Positions 1 through 6,249 of a DNA stretch of 6,249 nucleotides are shown here, piece by piece. Each line of letters opens with the position of its first letter. Positions within the stretch are counted from its first letter, which is position 1. Location of the stretch: contig CANFVI010000098.1 of the NCBI GenBank assembly GCA_947450405.1, positions 1-6,249 on the forward strand. Reading direction: 5' to 3'. A program made the translations under genes and the position numbers. The notes under the pieces are model-generated. The model saw only the letters and a list, made by a program, of their open reading frames with translations. It searched no databases and had not been told where the DNA came from. Source of the DNA: Flavobacteriales bacterium (GTDB lineage Bacteria > Bacteroidota > Bacteroidia > NS11-12g > UBA955).

Positions 1-275
1 AAATACAACAAGTTTGCAGATTGATATGATAATGAATTATTCATACCATTGGCGTAAAAATCAGGAGCGTTCACATCATAATTATTGGTATTCATGAAAA
101 AATACCTGGATTGAAACAGCATTTTATGAGATTTATCATAAAACGTTTTGGTTAGCAACAAATTTACTGTTTCGGGATTATGTATTGAATCTCCAACTTT
201 TGATTGTTCAACACCTGCAAATAATTGTGAACCAATAAGGAAAAAGACAATGGATATATTTTTAAACCAATTCAA
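1..275 (-). CDS. Exported protein, possible outer-membrane porin (OprD/alginate-export-like), 3' end beyond window
   Basis: Reading leftwards from TTG at 275-273, an open frame of 91 codons runs off the window edge. Residues 1-20 (fMNWFKNISIVFFLIGSQLFA) look like a Sec signal peptide: one lysine, a hydrophobic core, and a small residue before the cut. The mature part contains SRYFFMNTNN followed by DFYANGMNNSLSYQSANL. From memory this resembles the first strands of Bacteroidota outer-membrane porins of the OprD / alginate-export kind, in which an R-x-F-F-M-x-T-x-N strand is followed by a YAN segment. The porin call is therefore a family-level guess, while export is well supported. The start is TTG because the next codons upstream are TAT and ATT, preceded by the TAA of the neighbouring gene, and any later ATG would lose the signal peptide. 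No Shine-Dalgarno sequence is visible. The gene lies 6 nt after the large T9SS gene and in the same frame, so it is probably co-transcribed and translationally coupled. Confidence 0.6.
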   Translation of the reverse strand, partial: MNWFKNISIVFFLIGSQLFAGVEQSKVGDSIHNPETVNLLLTKTFYDKSHKMLFQSRYFFMNTNNYDVNAPDFYANGMNNSLSYQSANLLY

Positions 276-281
276 AATATA

Positions 282-3233
282 TTATTCAATTGCAAATTTT
301 GAAACAAATTTAACTCCGTTTGTATATTGTCCTTGAATGAGATAAATTCCGCTTCGAACATCTTTTAACTCAACGTCAATTTGATTTATCAAAGTGCTCT
401 CGTTCCAAATAACTTGGATTTTTTGTCCCTTCAAATCAAATACATTTACATTTTCAACTTGCGCGTTAACCATTAAGGTGAATTTACCTGTATTCGGATT
501 AGGATAAGCCATAATTTTTTGAACGTCCAAATTCTTCAAACCACTAAGCCCAAAATATTGAGAATAATAAGCGGTATCTGAAATACATCCATGTTTTGAA
601 ACGAAATAAACCATAAAGTTCATTGTTCCAGTATCCGCAACCCTAAATTTCAAAATTGAATCGCTTGAATTGAATGGCCTAGTCCAAAAAACAGTATTGG
701 TTTTCGTATTGTTTGCGCTTGGCGTAACCATGACAGAAATTGTATCGCCAGGATAAGTTGCAGCTTTGGTGATCGCGATTTTCGGAGTTTTAGGTTTTCC
801 ATAAAAATCAACAACCTTCAATGATGAGTCAGAACAACCAAATTTACTTGCAGCAATCAATTTAACAGAAAAAACATTTGAGAAAACATCAATAGACTTT
901 TGATTTTTATAAATAAAATCGGACCCAACACCATTTCGTTTACAATTCCAAATCAAACTATTTGTTGTATCATTTGCGGTATACGTATATTTCCCTCCTA
1001 TACAAATAGTTGTATCCGGATTAGATGTGAACATTGCATTTGGCAATGCGTTAAATACAACCGTATCTTGAGAAACATCAAAACAACCATTTACATCTGT
1101 TATTTTATGTTTCAAAATAAATTTCCCTGCCGTTGTTGCTGAATATATCACTGAATCAGTTTTTGAAACGGTATCTATTCCAATTGTCCAAATTTGGGTA
1201 CCAGCTGATTTAGTGGTTGCTTTGAACTTCTCATTTAAGCAGAGCGTTTTAGTCGTCAATAAATTCGATTTTGCAGAAGGATTACTATTGATTACAAATT
1301 TCACACTGTCGTTAAAAACACAACCTGAGTCTGTTGTCAAACGCATTAAAACACTAATATTACCTGCAGCATAGGTTCTTTTAAATGATACAGCTGTATC
1401 AGGAACTATTTTCCCATTTACATACCAAGAACGCAAGTATTTCGGATTTGGTCCAAATTTCAATTCCGCAACAATTACTGAATCAACCGTGCAAGCTGTT
1501 TTGGTTGATGTAATTGCAATTGCAACAGCCCTTATATTTACGCTAACATCACTGTATTGACGGGCTCCATATTGCCACCAACTTCCTGATGCACTTTTCA
1601 TTAATTTCAAAGGTCGAATCGAATATTTATGATTCCCCAATGGCACACGGTATGTTAAATCAGTATCAGAGCCAACTGTCTTGGTAAGGATTCTCCATGA
1701 TCCGCCAATAAACTCTTCAATGACTACCGAATCAACATTTTCTTCATGTAAATCCCATCTAAATCTAACCTTGTCTGTACATTTAGCAATTGCTTTAGCG
1801 TTACTTAACGAAGCCAAAGGATATAAAATTAATGTAGGATCACCCATTAAGGCAGTATGCACTCCACTTTGAAATTTACCTGCGTTATAGTAATAATATG
1901 AATTTATAGAAGTTAAAGTTGCCTGACCCAATGGCAAACCCAAGGCACATTCATGCAACATCCAATATGGACTTCCAGACCAAACATTAACCAATCCCCA
2001 TCCTTTACTTGCCAAAGGTGCGCGCAAAAAATTATTGGCATTGTCCCAATCACCAAAATAATTACCAAATGTCATTGTGAACGGATTTAACAAACTGTCT
2101 GTTGCAAAAGAAGCAGAAGTTGCTACTTGATCACAAGAAGTATATGTACCAGTGCCGCAACCATAACTCATCAAATAAGAGTTTTTAGCCATACTTGTTC
2201 TGTAATCGCGTTCAAAAACAGAGTCTTTAAATTGCACTGAAAAATTTCGAAACCCTGATGATGCAGTGGCTTCACCGCCATAATATCCAAAATTATCATC
2301 GATTAACCCTCTGGGTTTTGCTTTTAAAACTCCTCTTCTAAAATTAAGTGCTTTATTTAAATATCTTTTTATTAAAAAAGTATCATTTCCAAAAGACGTC
2401 ATTCCATATAAATCAACGCGACCAACGGGTATCTGACAACTTTGAACTGCTGATTTGGAGGTTCCTAAAGCATTAATAATGCTAATGTCAAATTTACCAT
2501 CTGAAGGAATGTTCTGATTTTCGCTTCTGGTTGCTTGTTTATTATTTACTGAATTATCTGACCAATTTGAATAGAAATTCCCATAATACATGTCCGCGGG
2601 CCAAGCTCCAGTATGGTCAGTTTGCCCATCTGATGTGAAATTTCCACTGTAAGGAACGGGTATATGTCCCAATAAAAAGATTGATTTAATATTCAATGAA
2701 TCTGATAGCCATTGACTATAAATCCACGATTTGATATTACTTACTTTCTCAGAACGCAAAACAACTTTTGAAACAATCGTATAACCTTCACGTATTAATT
2801 GATCTTTATATTCTGCAATTTTCGATTTTAATGGAACTGAATAATTTGAGTCTATGACCATCAAAACCTTTCCCAAATTTAATTTCGGTGCCACTTCAAA
2901 TCCCGCCAATAAATAACCATTTGCATAAAAAGAAAACGTTTTTTTGCTTTTAGAAACTCTATATTCAGCAACCTGACCAAAAAGCAACCCCTTATCTAAA
3001 TAACTATTTACAGTCCCATTCACAGAATCTAACAACAACCAATCAGTTTTAGGTCCTAGTCGTTTGAAAACATAATATTTAACCGCAGAATTATCTGGTA
3101 TCCATTTGATATATACCCCGCCTCCAGCTTTTGCTTCAGCGTATGTTTCAACAGCAACATCTCTGGCAGTTTGTGAATTTGCATAATAAATATTTAGAAA
3201 AAATAGGGTTAATAACAGTAGTTTTTTCATCAT
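282..3233 (-). CDS. T9SS-secreted multidomain protein with gingipain (C25)-like domain and Ig/PKD-like repeats
   Basis: This 983-residue protein is predicted to be exported by Sec and then moved across the outer membrane by the type IX system. Residues 1-20 (MMKKLLLLTLFFLNIYYANS) form a signal peptide, with mature Q21. Residues ~24-105 look like an Fn3 domain. Residues ~120-475 resemble the peptidase C25 (gingipain) fold, with LLGHIPVPY, WPADMYYGNF, IPVGRVDLYGM, a YLNKALNFRRG helix and a closing LMGDPTLILYP. A second Fn3-like stretch covers ~485-570. Four Ig/PKD-like repeats follow at ~574-649, 654-728, 734-810 and 816-891. Residues ~906-983 are a T9SS type A sorting domain (AYPNPNTGKFTL, VNVFDLKGQKI, SGIYLIQGQY). 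The expected gingipain His and Cys are not obvious (GCG at 358-360 and NYFG at 391-394), so proteolysis is doubtful. The frame is open to TTG 3275, but that codon sits in the promoter -33 box and would bury the signal peptide. ATG 3230 is an equally good start. The substrate or binding partner is unknown. Confidence 0.88.
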   Translation of the reverse strand: MMKKLLLLTLFFLNIYYANSQTARDVAVETYAEAKAGGGVYIKWIPDNSAVKYYVFKRLGPKTDWLLLDSVNGTVNSYLDKGLLFGQVAEYRVSKSKKTFSFYANGYLLAGFEVAPKLNLGKVLMVIDSNYSVPLKSKIAEYKDQLIREGYTIVSKVVLRSEKVSNIKSWIYSQWLSDSLNIKSIFLLGHIPVPYSGNFTSDGQTDHTGAWPADMYYGNFYSNWSDNSVNNKQATRSENQNIPSDGKFDISIINALGTSKSAVQSCQIPVGRVDLYGMTSFGNDTFLIKRYLNKALNFRRGVLKAKPRGLIDDNFGYYGGEATASSGFRNFSVQFKDSVFERDYRTSMAKNSYLMSYGCGTGTYTSCDQVATSASFATDSLLNPFTMTFGNYFGDWDNANNFLRAPLASKGWGLVNVWSGSPYWMLHECALGLPLGQATLTSINSYYYYNAGKFQSGVHTALMGDPTLILYPLASLSNAKAIAKCTDKVRFRWDLHEENVDSVVIEEFIGGSWRILTKTVGSDTDLTYRVPLGNHKYSIRPLKLMKSASGSWWQYGARQYSDVSVNIRAVAIAITSTKTACTVDSVIVAELKFGPNPKYLRSWYVNGKIVPDTAVSFKRTYAAGNISVLMRLTTDSGCVFNDSVKFVINSNPSAKSNLLTTKTLCLNEKFKATTKSAGTQIWTIGIDTVSKTDSVIYSATTAGKFILKHKITDVNGCFDVSQDTVVFNALPNAMFTSNPDTTICIGGKYTYTANDTTNSLIWNCKRNGVGSDFIYKNQKSIDVFSNVFSVKLIAASKFGCSDSSLKVVDFYGKPKTPKIAITKAATYPGDTISVMVTPSANNTKTNTVFWTRPFNSSDSILKFRVADTGTMNFMVYFVSKHGCISDTAYYSQYFGLSGLKNLDVQKIMAYPNPNTGKFTLMVNAQVENVNVFDLKGQKIQVIWNESTLINQIDVELKDVRSGIYLIQGQYTNGVKFVSKFAIE

Positions 3234-3245
3234 CAAAAAGTTTGG

Positions 3246-3276
3246 GAAAGATACAATGAAATAGTTTTTTATCAAA
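3246..3276 (-). promoter_or_regulatory. Bacteroidota-type promoter for the T9SS-secreted protein gene
   Basis: On the minus strand, TTTG (3276-3273) is followed after exactly 19 nt by TATCTTTC (3253-3246). This matches the Bacteroidota primary sigma consensus TTTG-N19/20-TAnnTTTG in all but the last base. Transcription would begin near 3240, leaving a leader of under about 12 nt before ATG 3233/3230. The -33 box contains the TTG at 3275 that would give the longest reading frame, so that codon would not be transcribed. The motif match is seen directly; promoter activity is inferred. Confidence 0.6.
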
Positions 3277-3394
3277 ACACACGACTTCTAACATACGATC
3301 CAATGTAAACAGAATGTTAATTACACGCCAACAGTTAACAATCAATTAATCAAACAGTCGAATTCACCTAACATTGTCGTAGTTATTTTACAAC

Positions 3395-5092
3395 ATGGCA
3401 TTTATTGAAAAACAAGAGATCGTTAAAATCGTTAATCAAACTGTGTTAACAAATGATTTTTCATTTAATATCATTTCCAATATTCTAGGATGGAAAAAGG
3501 CAAATAAATTTTACGATAGGGTAAAAAGCCTCAATGCAAAACAATTTTTAGCTGCATATAAAAGGAATTCAAGAATAAAACACATTATACCCAACAATCA
3601 AATTGAGAGAATTCCAGCAACAGAATCATTATTGATTATAGCAAACCACCCAACTGGAATACCAGATGGATTATTGATACTAGACCAAGTACTTAAAGTT
3701 AGACAAGACGTAAAAATCATTGCCAATGAACTAACTTATAAGGTTGACCCCATTAAACCTTTTACCATTCCCGTTGACCCATATGAGAATCCGGAAGCCA
3801 AAGCTCAAAATTCGTCTCAAATTAGGACAATTTTACAATGGCTTAATGAGGGACATTGCATCATCCTTTTCCCTGCTGGAAATGTTGCCGATTATGATTT
3901 TAAAAAGCGTGAAATATCCGAACAATTTTGGCATCCTACCGCAAAAAAAATTATATTGAAACACAAGGGCGCAATTCTACCTTGGGCCATTGCCGGAAAA
4001 AATAGTGCCCTATTTTACCAATTAGGCAAAATTCATCCTGCATTTAAATCGGCACTTTTGACGCGTGAAGGACTTAAGAAACGCCGCAGACCTATTTATT
4101 CGTTTATTGGCAAACCTTGCCGAATCAATGGCAATGAAGGATTATTAAATGATTTGGAAACAAAGGTTAAACTAATGAGTATTTCTTTAGTCAACAAAAC
4201 CAAAAATCCATTCAAACTACCAAAAAAATCAACTTTAGTTAACATTGCAGAAAAACGAAATAAACAACACATAGAATCTGAAATTTCAAAACTCAATTCA
4301 CCTCTGATCACAAAGGGAAATTATCAAGTTTTTTTAACCACCTATAAGCATTCACCAGAATTAATTTTGGAAATTGGACGTCTAAGAGAAATTACGTTCA
4401 GATCAGTAAATGAAGGTTCGGGAAAAGAAAGAGACCTCGATAAATACGATGAACAGTTTGCTCATTTGATTTTGTGGGATGATGAAACAAAAGAAATTGT
4501 TGGTGCCTACAGACTCGGCGACGGCACTAAATTACATACGGAGAAAAACTATCACTCTATTATGTACGATTACTACCAAGAAAACAAAGAAATTGAAACT
4601 GTTTTAAAACAATCATTGATCCTTGGAAGGGCATTTGTGCGCGAAGAATATCAGCAAAAAGCATTTCCATTGTTTCTACTTTGGCAAGGCATTACCCAAT
4701 ATATCAAAAACACAAAGGAAATTAAATTTGTATTGGGTCAAACTAGTTTACCCAACTCTTACCACCCTTTTACCAAGGCTTTAATTACCGGATTTATATT
4801 AAAACACCATAGTAACAAAGAATTACTCAAGCATTTTAACGCTTATTTCCCCTATAAAAATGAACCAAATAAATTGGTATCTGATTGGTTAAACAATCCG
4901 GCAAATATTGACTTTAAAAGACTAGATAGAATAGTTGAATGTGTAGAACCCGATGGCAATAAATTACCCATTCTATTCCGACGTTACATTGAACAAAATG
5001 CGGTTTGTATAGGTATTAATATAGACCCCGATTTTCAAAACTCTATAGATATCCTCATGCTTACCAAAGTAGAGGATATTCAAGTGAATTAG
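3395..5092 (+). CDS. olsF: Bifunctional ornithine-lipid (aminolipid) acyltransferase, OlsF-like
   Basis: This 565-residue cytoplasmic or membrane-peripheral enzyme has two fused acyltransferase domains. Residues ~60-260 are PlsC-like: NHPTGIPD (84-91) is the acyltransferase His/Asp motif with five residues between H85 and D91, and FPAGN (159-163) sits where FPEG is usual. Residues ~308-560 are an OlsB-like GNAT domain, with GRLREITFRSV (328-338), GSGKERDLDKYD (341-352), HLILWD, IVGAYRLG (368-375) and a C-terminal IDPDFQNSIDILML. In characterised OlsF proteins the C-terminal domain attaches a 3-hydroxyacyl chain to the ornithine alpha-amino group and the N-terminal domain then adds a second acyl chain to the hydroxyl. 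The result is a phosphorus-free membrane lipid. The same order is inferred here. The amino-acid head group cannot be read from sequence; glycine or another amino acid is possible, as in related Bacteroidota lipids. ATG 3395 is the natural start and has no clear Shine-Dalgarno. A weak -7-like TAACATTG lies at 3369-3376. The gene appears monocistronic and converges on the next gene. Confidence 0.8.
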   Translation: MAFIEKQEIVKIVNQTVLTNDFSFNIISNILGWKKANKFYDRVKSLNAKQFLAAYKRNSRIKHIIPNNQIERIPATESLLIIANHPTGIPDGLLILDQVLKVRQDVKIIANELTYKVDPIKPFTIPVDPYENPEAKAQNSSQIRTILQWLNEGHCIILFPAGNVADYDFKKREISEQFWHPTAKKIILKHKGAILPWAIAGKNSALFYQLGKIHPAFKSALLTREGLKKRRRPIYSFIGKPCRINGNEGLLNDLETKVKLMSISLVNKTKNPFKLPKKSTLVNIAEKRNKQHIESEISKLNSPLITKGNYQVFLTTYKHSPELILEIGRLREITFRSVNEGSGKERDLDKYDEQFAHLILWDDETKEIVGAYRLGDGTKLHTEKNYHSIMYDYYQENKEIETVLKQSLILGRAFVREEYQQKAFPLFLLWQGITQYIKNTKEIKFVLGQTSLPNSYHPFTKALITGFILKHHSNKELLKHFNAYFPYKNEPNKLVSDWLNNPANIDFKRLDRIVECVEPDGNKLPILFRRYIEQNAVCIGINIDPDFQNSIDILMLTKVEDIQVN

Positions 5093-5817
5093 TCGTTAAA
5101 AAGCTTTGGCCTTTTAATGATTATGGATTTATCATCGCGTTTTGATCTGATATTTGCTGCGGTATCTTTTTGAGGGACATTTAATTGGTTATTCTTAGCT
5201 GTATCCGTTGGATAGGCAACTTTCCCTTTGATGGTTACAACTGGTTCTTCTTCCGTATTTTCAGGAATAACACAACCCCCTTTCACGATTGGTGCAACAA
5301 AACCGCTTACACTTTCAACAACTTCACCTTGAATTTTATCTACCTGTTCAATTTCCTTTGGCTTTTCGGTTGGCTCAACAGAATAAATAGTATCTCCGGT
5401 TAGTTGTATTTCCTTCATTGTATATGCATTCCGTCTATTTTTTGAACTATCAATAACCGATATTTCTACCTCCCCTTTGGTTTTGGAATTACAAGAAACG
5501 AAAAACATTCCCATACAAGCAAATAACATCCATAAAAATTTCTCATGTTTGTTTTTTGCATAAAAATACGTTTGAACCGGTATTTCAATTTTGTTCTTAG
5601 TCTCTAAAACTTGATCAGCCCGAAAAGTTCCGCATACTTTTGCTTCCCCCATTTTTTTCATTTCAAAATACAACACAATATCATCATCAGACATTTTGGT
5701 AAAATCAATGACTTCTTTTTGGCAACTTAAACAAAATCTACCTTTCTCAGTTTTATCCATCTGCCCTAAATCTTCATGACATGGAGTGGGTATCGAAATC
5801 TTCAAACTATTTTCCAT
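5089..5817 (-). CDS. Cys-motif membrane-anchored protein of unknown function, Bacteroidota type
   Basis: This 242-residue protein has three visible parts. Residues 1-70 carry IPTPCHEDL (9-17), GRFCLSCQKEVIDFT (26-40), KMSDDDIVLYF (41-51) and KVCGTF (60-65). I recognise this as an N-terminal module common in Bacteroidota membrane proteins. Its C13, H14, C29, C32 and C62 could bind a metal, but that is inference. Residues ~93-108 (KFLWMLFACMGMFFVS) are the only membrane segment, preceded by KNKHEK, so the N-terminus should be inside and the rest outside. FFVSC (105-109) resembles a lipobox but is internal. Residues ~110-242 are a polar, charged, low-complexity-looking region with a conserved-looking VKGGCVIPENTEEEPVVTIKGKVAYP stretch spread over 178-203; I do not recognise a domain there. 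ATG 5817 is preceded by AAAGGG only 2 nt away, unusually close for a Shine-Dalgarno. The stop overlaps the convergent acyltransferase stop. The product may sense or scaffold at the inner membrane, but its function is unknown. Confidence 0.82.
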   Translation of the reverse strand: MENSLKISIPTPCHEDLGQMDKTEKGRFCLSCQKEVIDFTKMSDDDIVLYFEMKKMGEAKVCGTFRADQVLETKNKIEIPVQTYFYAKNKHEKFLWMLFACMGMFFVSCNSKTKGEVEISVIDSSKNRRNAYTMKEIQLTGDTIYSVEPTEKPKEIEQVDKIQGEVVESVSGFVAPIVKGGCVIPENTEEEPVVTIKGKVAYPTDTAKNNQLNVPQKDTAANIRSKRDDKSIIIKRPKLFND

Positions 5818-5840
5818 ATCCCTTTATACAGATAGTAACA

Positions 5841-5848
5841 AAAAGGTA
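5841..5848 (-). promoter_or_regulatory. Tentative -7 element for the Cys-motif membrane protein gene
   Basis: TACCTTTT on the minus strand (5848-5841) matches TAnnTTTG in seven of eight positions and would place a start site about 15-20 nt before ATG 5817. No TTTG lies 19-21 nt upstream; that position holds the AAATTT repeat. The assignment rests on the -7 box alone. Confidence 0.3.
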
Positions 5849-5854
5849 AATGAC

Positions 5855-5872
5855 AATTTAAATTTAAATTTA
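5855..5872. repeat. Short AAATTT tandem repeat in divergent intergenic region
   Basis: Nearly three copies of the 6-bp unit AAATTT (AATTTAAATTTAAATTTA) lie between the divergent genes starting at 5817 and 5942. The unit is its own reverse complement, so the tract is palindromic at several registers. It may simply be an AT-rich, easily melted or bent spacer upstream of both promoters. No protein-binding role can be shown from sequence. Confidence 0.6.
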
Positions 5873-5894
5873 TTTTTATTCTTCTACTTACAAT

Positions 5895-5926
5895 TTTGGG
5901 TATCAACCTCAATTCCGTTAATATTG
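5895..5926 (+). promoter_or_regulatory. Bacteroidota-type promoter for the glycosyltransferase gene
   Basis: TTTG (5895-5898) is followed after 20 nt by TAATATTG (5919-5926). This matches the TTTG-N19/20-TAnnTTTG consensus except for one A in the -7 box. The predicted start site near 5932 leaves a leader of roughly 10 nt before ATG 5942. There is no Shine-Dalgarno in the leader, which is common in this phylum. The motif is seen directly; activity is inferred. Confidence 0.5.
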
Positions 5927-5941
5927 TATCACTTAAAACCT

Positions 5942-6249
5942 ATGTCGAAAAACGAAAAAATCGCCTTCATCATCCTGCTATTTATTGGATTTACACTGCG
6001 TTTTTTCAATTTCACTGAAATTCCGTTTACAAACGACGAACTGTCAGCACTTAACCGTTTAAATTACCCTGACTTTTCCACCATGCTTTCAAAAGCAGTA
6101 TGGACGGATGGACATCCTGCAGGAGTGCAAACATTTTTATGGTTTTATATCAAACTGTTTGGAACAAAACAATGGGTAATTAAATTTCCATTTGTTTTGA
6201 TGGGTTCACTTTCATTGCTGTTTTATTTTTTAGCGGCAAAGTATTTATC
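5942..6249 (+). CDS. GT-C fold glycosyltransferase (family 39/PMT-like), 5' part only
   Basis: ATG 5942 opens a frame of 102 codons that continues past the window edge. Residues 6-23 (KIAFIILLFIGFTLRFFN) form the first membrane helix. A short extracytoplasmic segment follows with the acidic pair in TNDELSAL (30-37), where GT-C enzymes carry the catalytic or metal-binding Asp/Glu after helix 1. DGHPAGVQTFLWFYIKLFG (56-74) corresponds to the D-x-H-P-P motif leading into helix 2, and VIKFPFVLMGSLSLLFYFLA (79-98) is the next helix. Family members move a sugar from a polyprenyl-phosphate carrier onto protein, lipid A or a glycan on the periplasmic side; the acceptor here is unknown. Full-length relatives usually run to about 500 residues with many helices, so most of the protein is missing from the window. 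The gene is divergent from the Cys-motif protein and has its own promoter candidate. Confidence 0.8.
   Translation, partial: MSKNEKIAFIILLFIGFTLRFFNFTEIPFTNDELSALNRLNYPDFSTMLSKAVWTDGHPAGVQTFLWFYIKLFGTKQWVIKFPFVLMGSLSLLFYFLAAKYL

Noticed and set aside
148..336. Plus-strand 62-codon frame near the left edge
   Set aside because: It is antisense to the end of the T9SS sorting domain and the start of the porin-like gene, both well supported by protein features.
900..1142. Plus-strand 80-codon open frame with several cysteines
   Set aside because: It is antisense to the Ig-like repeats of the T9SS gene, has no promoter or ribosome site, and its composition mirrors the opposite strand's coding.
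3148..3345. Minus-strand 65-codon frame crossing the divergent intergenic region
   Set aside because: It overlaps the signal-peptide region of the large gene in another frame and would span the promoter; no protein-like features.
3369..3376. TAACATTG as the -7 box of the acyltransferase promoter
   Set aside because: It has one mismatch to TAnnTTTG and suitable distance to ATG 3395, but nothing like TTTG lies 19-21 nt upstream, so it is mentioned only in the gene entry.
5096..5117. TTAAAA ... TTTTAA inverted repeat as a terminator just past the acyltransferase stop
   Set aside because: The stem is six A/T pairs around a 10-base loop with no G/C pairs and lies inside the convergent gene's coding end; too weak to call an intrinsic terminator.
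5089..5817. Cys-motif protein as an ordinary lipoprotein
   Set aside because: The lipobox-like FFVSC is about 105 residues from the start, and no internal start codon gives a charged n-region before the helix.

Overview
This AT-rich window comes from a member of the Bacteroidota. The main evidence is a secreted protein with a C-terminal type IX secretion (T9SS type A) sorting domain, two promoter candidates that fit the phylum's TTTG / TAnnTTTG consensus, and a cysteine-motif membrane protein of a kind I associate with this phylum. The sequence does not let me go below phylum. I see no tRNA, rRNA, CRISPR, insertion sequence, phage gene or sign of recent transfer.

Layout. (1) Positions 1-275, minus strand: the first 91 codons of an exported protein that is cut by the window edge. 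It starts at TTG and may be an outer-membrane porin. (2) Positions 282-3233, minus strand: a very large secreted protein with a signal peptide, an Fn3-like domain, a domain resembling the gingipain (C25) fold, a second Fn3-like domain, four Ig/PKD-like repeats and the T9SS sorting domain. It lies only 6 nt upstream of the porin-like gene and probably shares a transcript with it. (3) Positions 3234-3394: a divergent intergenic region with a good promoter for the big minus-strand gene. (4) Positions 3395-5092, plus strand: a two-domain acyltransferase of the OlsF type, PlsC-like then OlsB-like, predicted to make ornithine or related aminolipids. (5) Positions 5089-5817, minus strand: a small anchored membrane protein with a cytoplasmic Cys-rich N-terminal domain. 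Its stop codon overlaps the acyltransferase stop. (6) Positions 5818-5941: a second divergent intergenic region with a short AAATTT repeat and promoter candidates. (7) Positions 5942-6249, plus strand: the start of a multi-pass GT-C (family 39-like) glycosyltransferase, cut by the window edge.

The genes do not form one pathway, but all act at the cell envelope: secreted or surface protein, outer-membrane protein, membrane aminolipid synthesis, anchored membrane protein, and lipid-linked sugar transfer. No gap without a gene exceeds 300 bases. I found no convincing new system. The points most worth checking are the apparently non-catalytic C25-like domain, the start correction for the large gene, and the missed TTG-start gene at the left edge.
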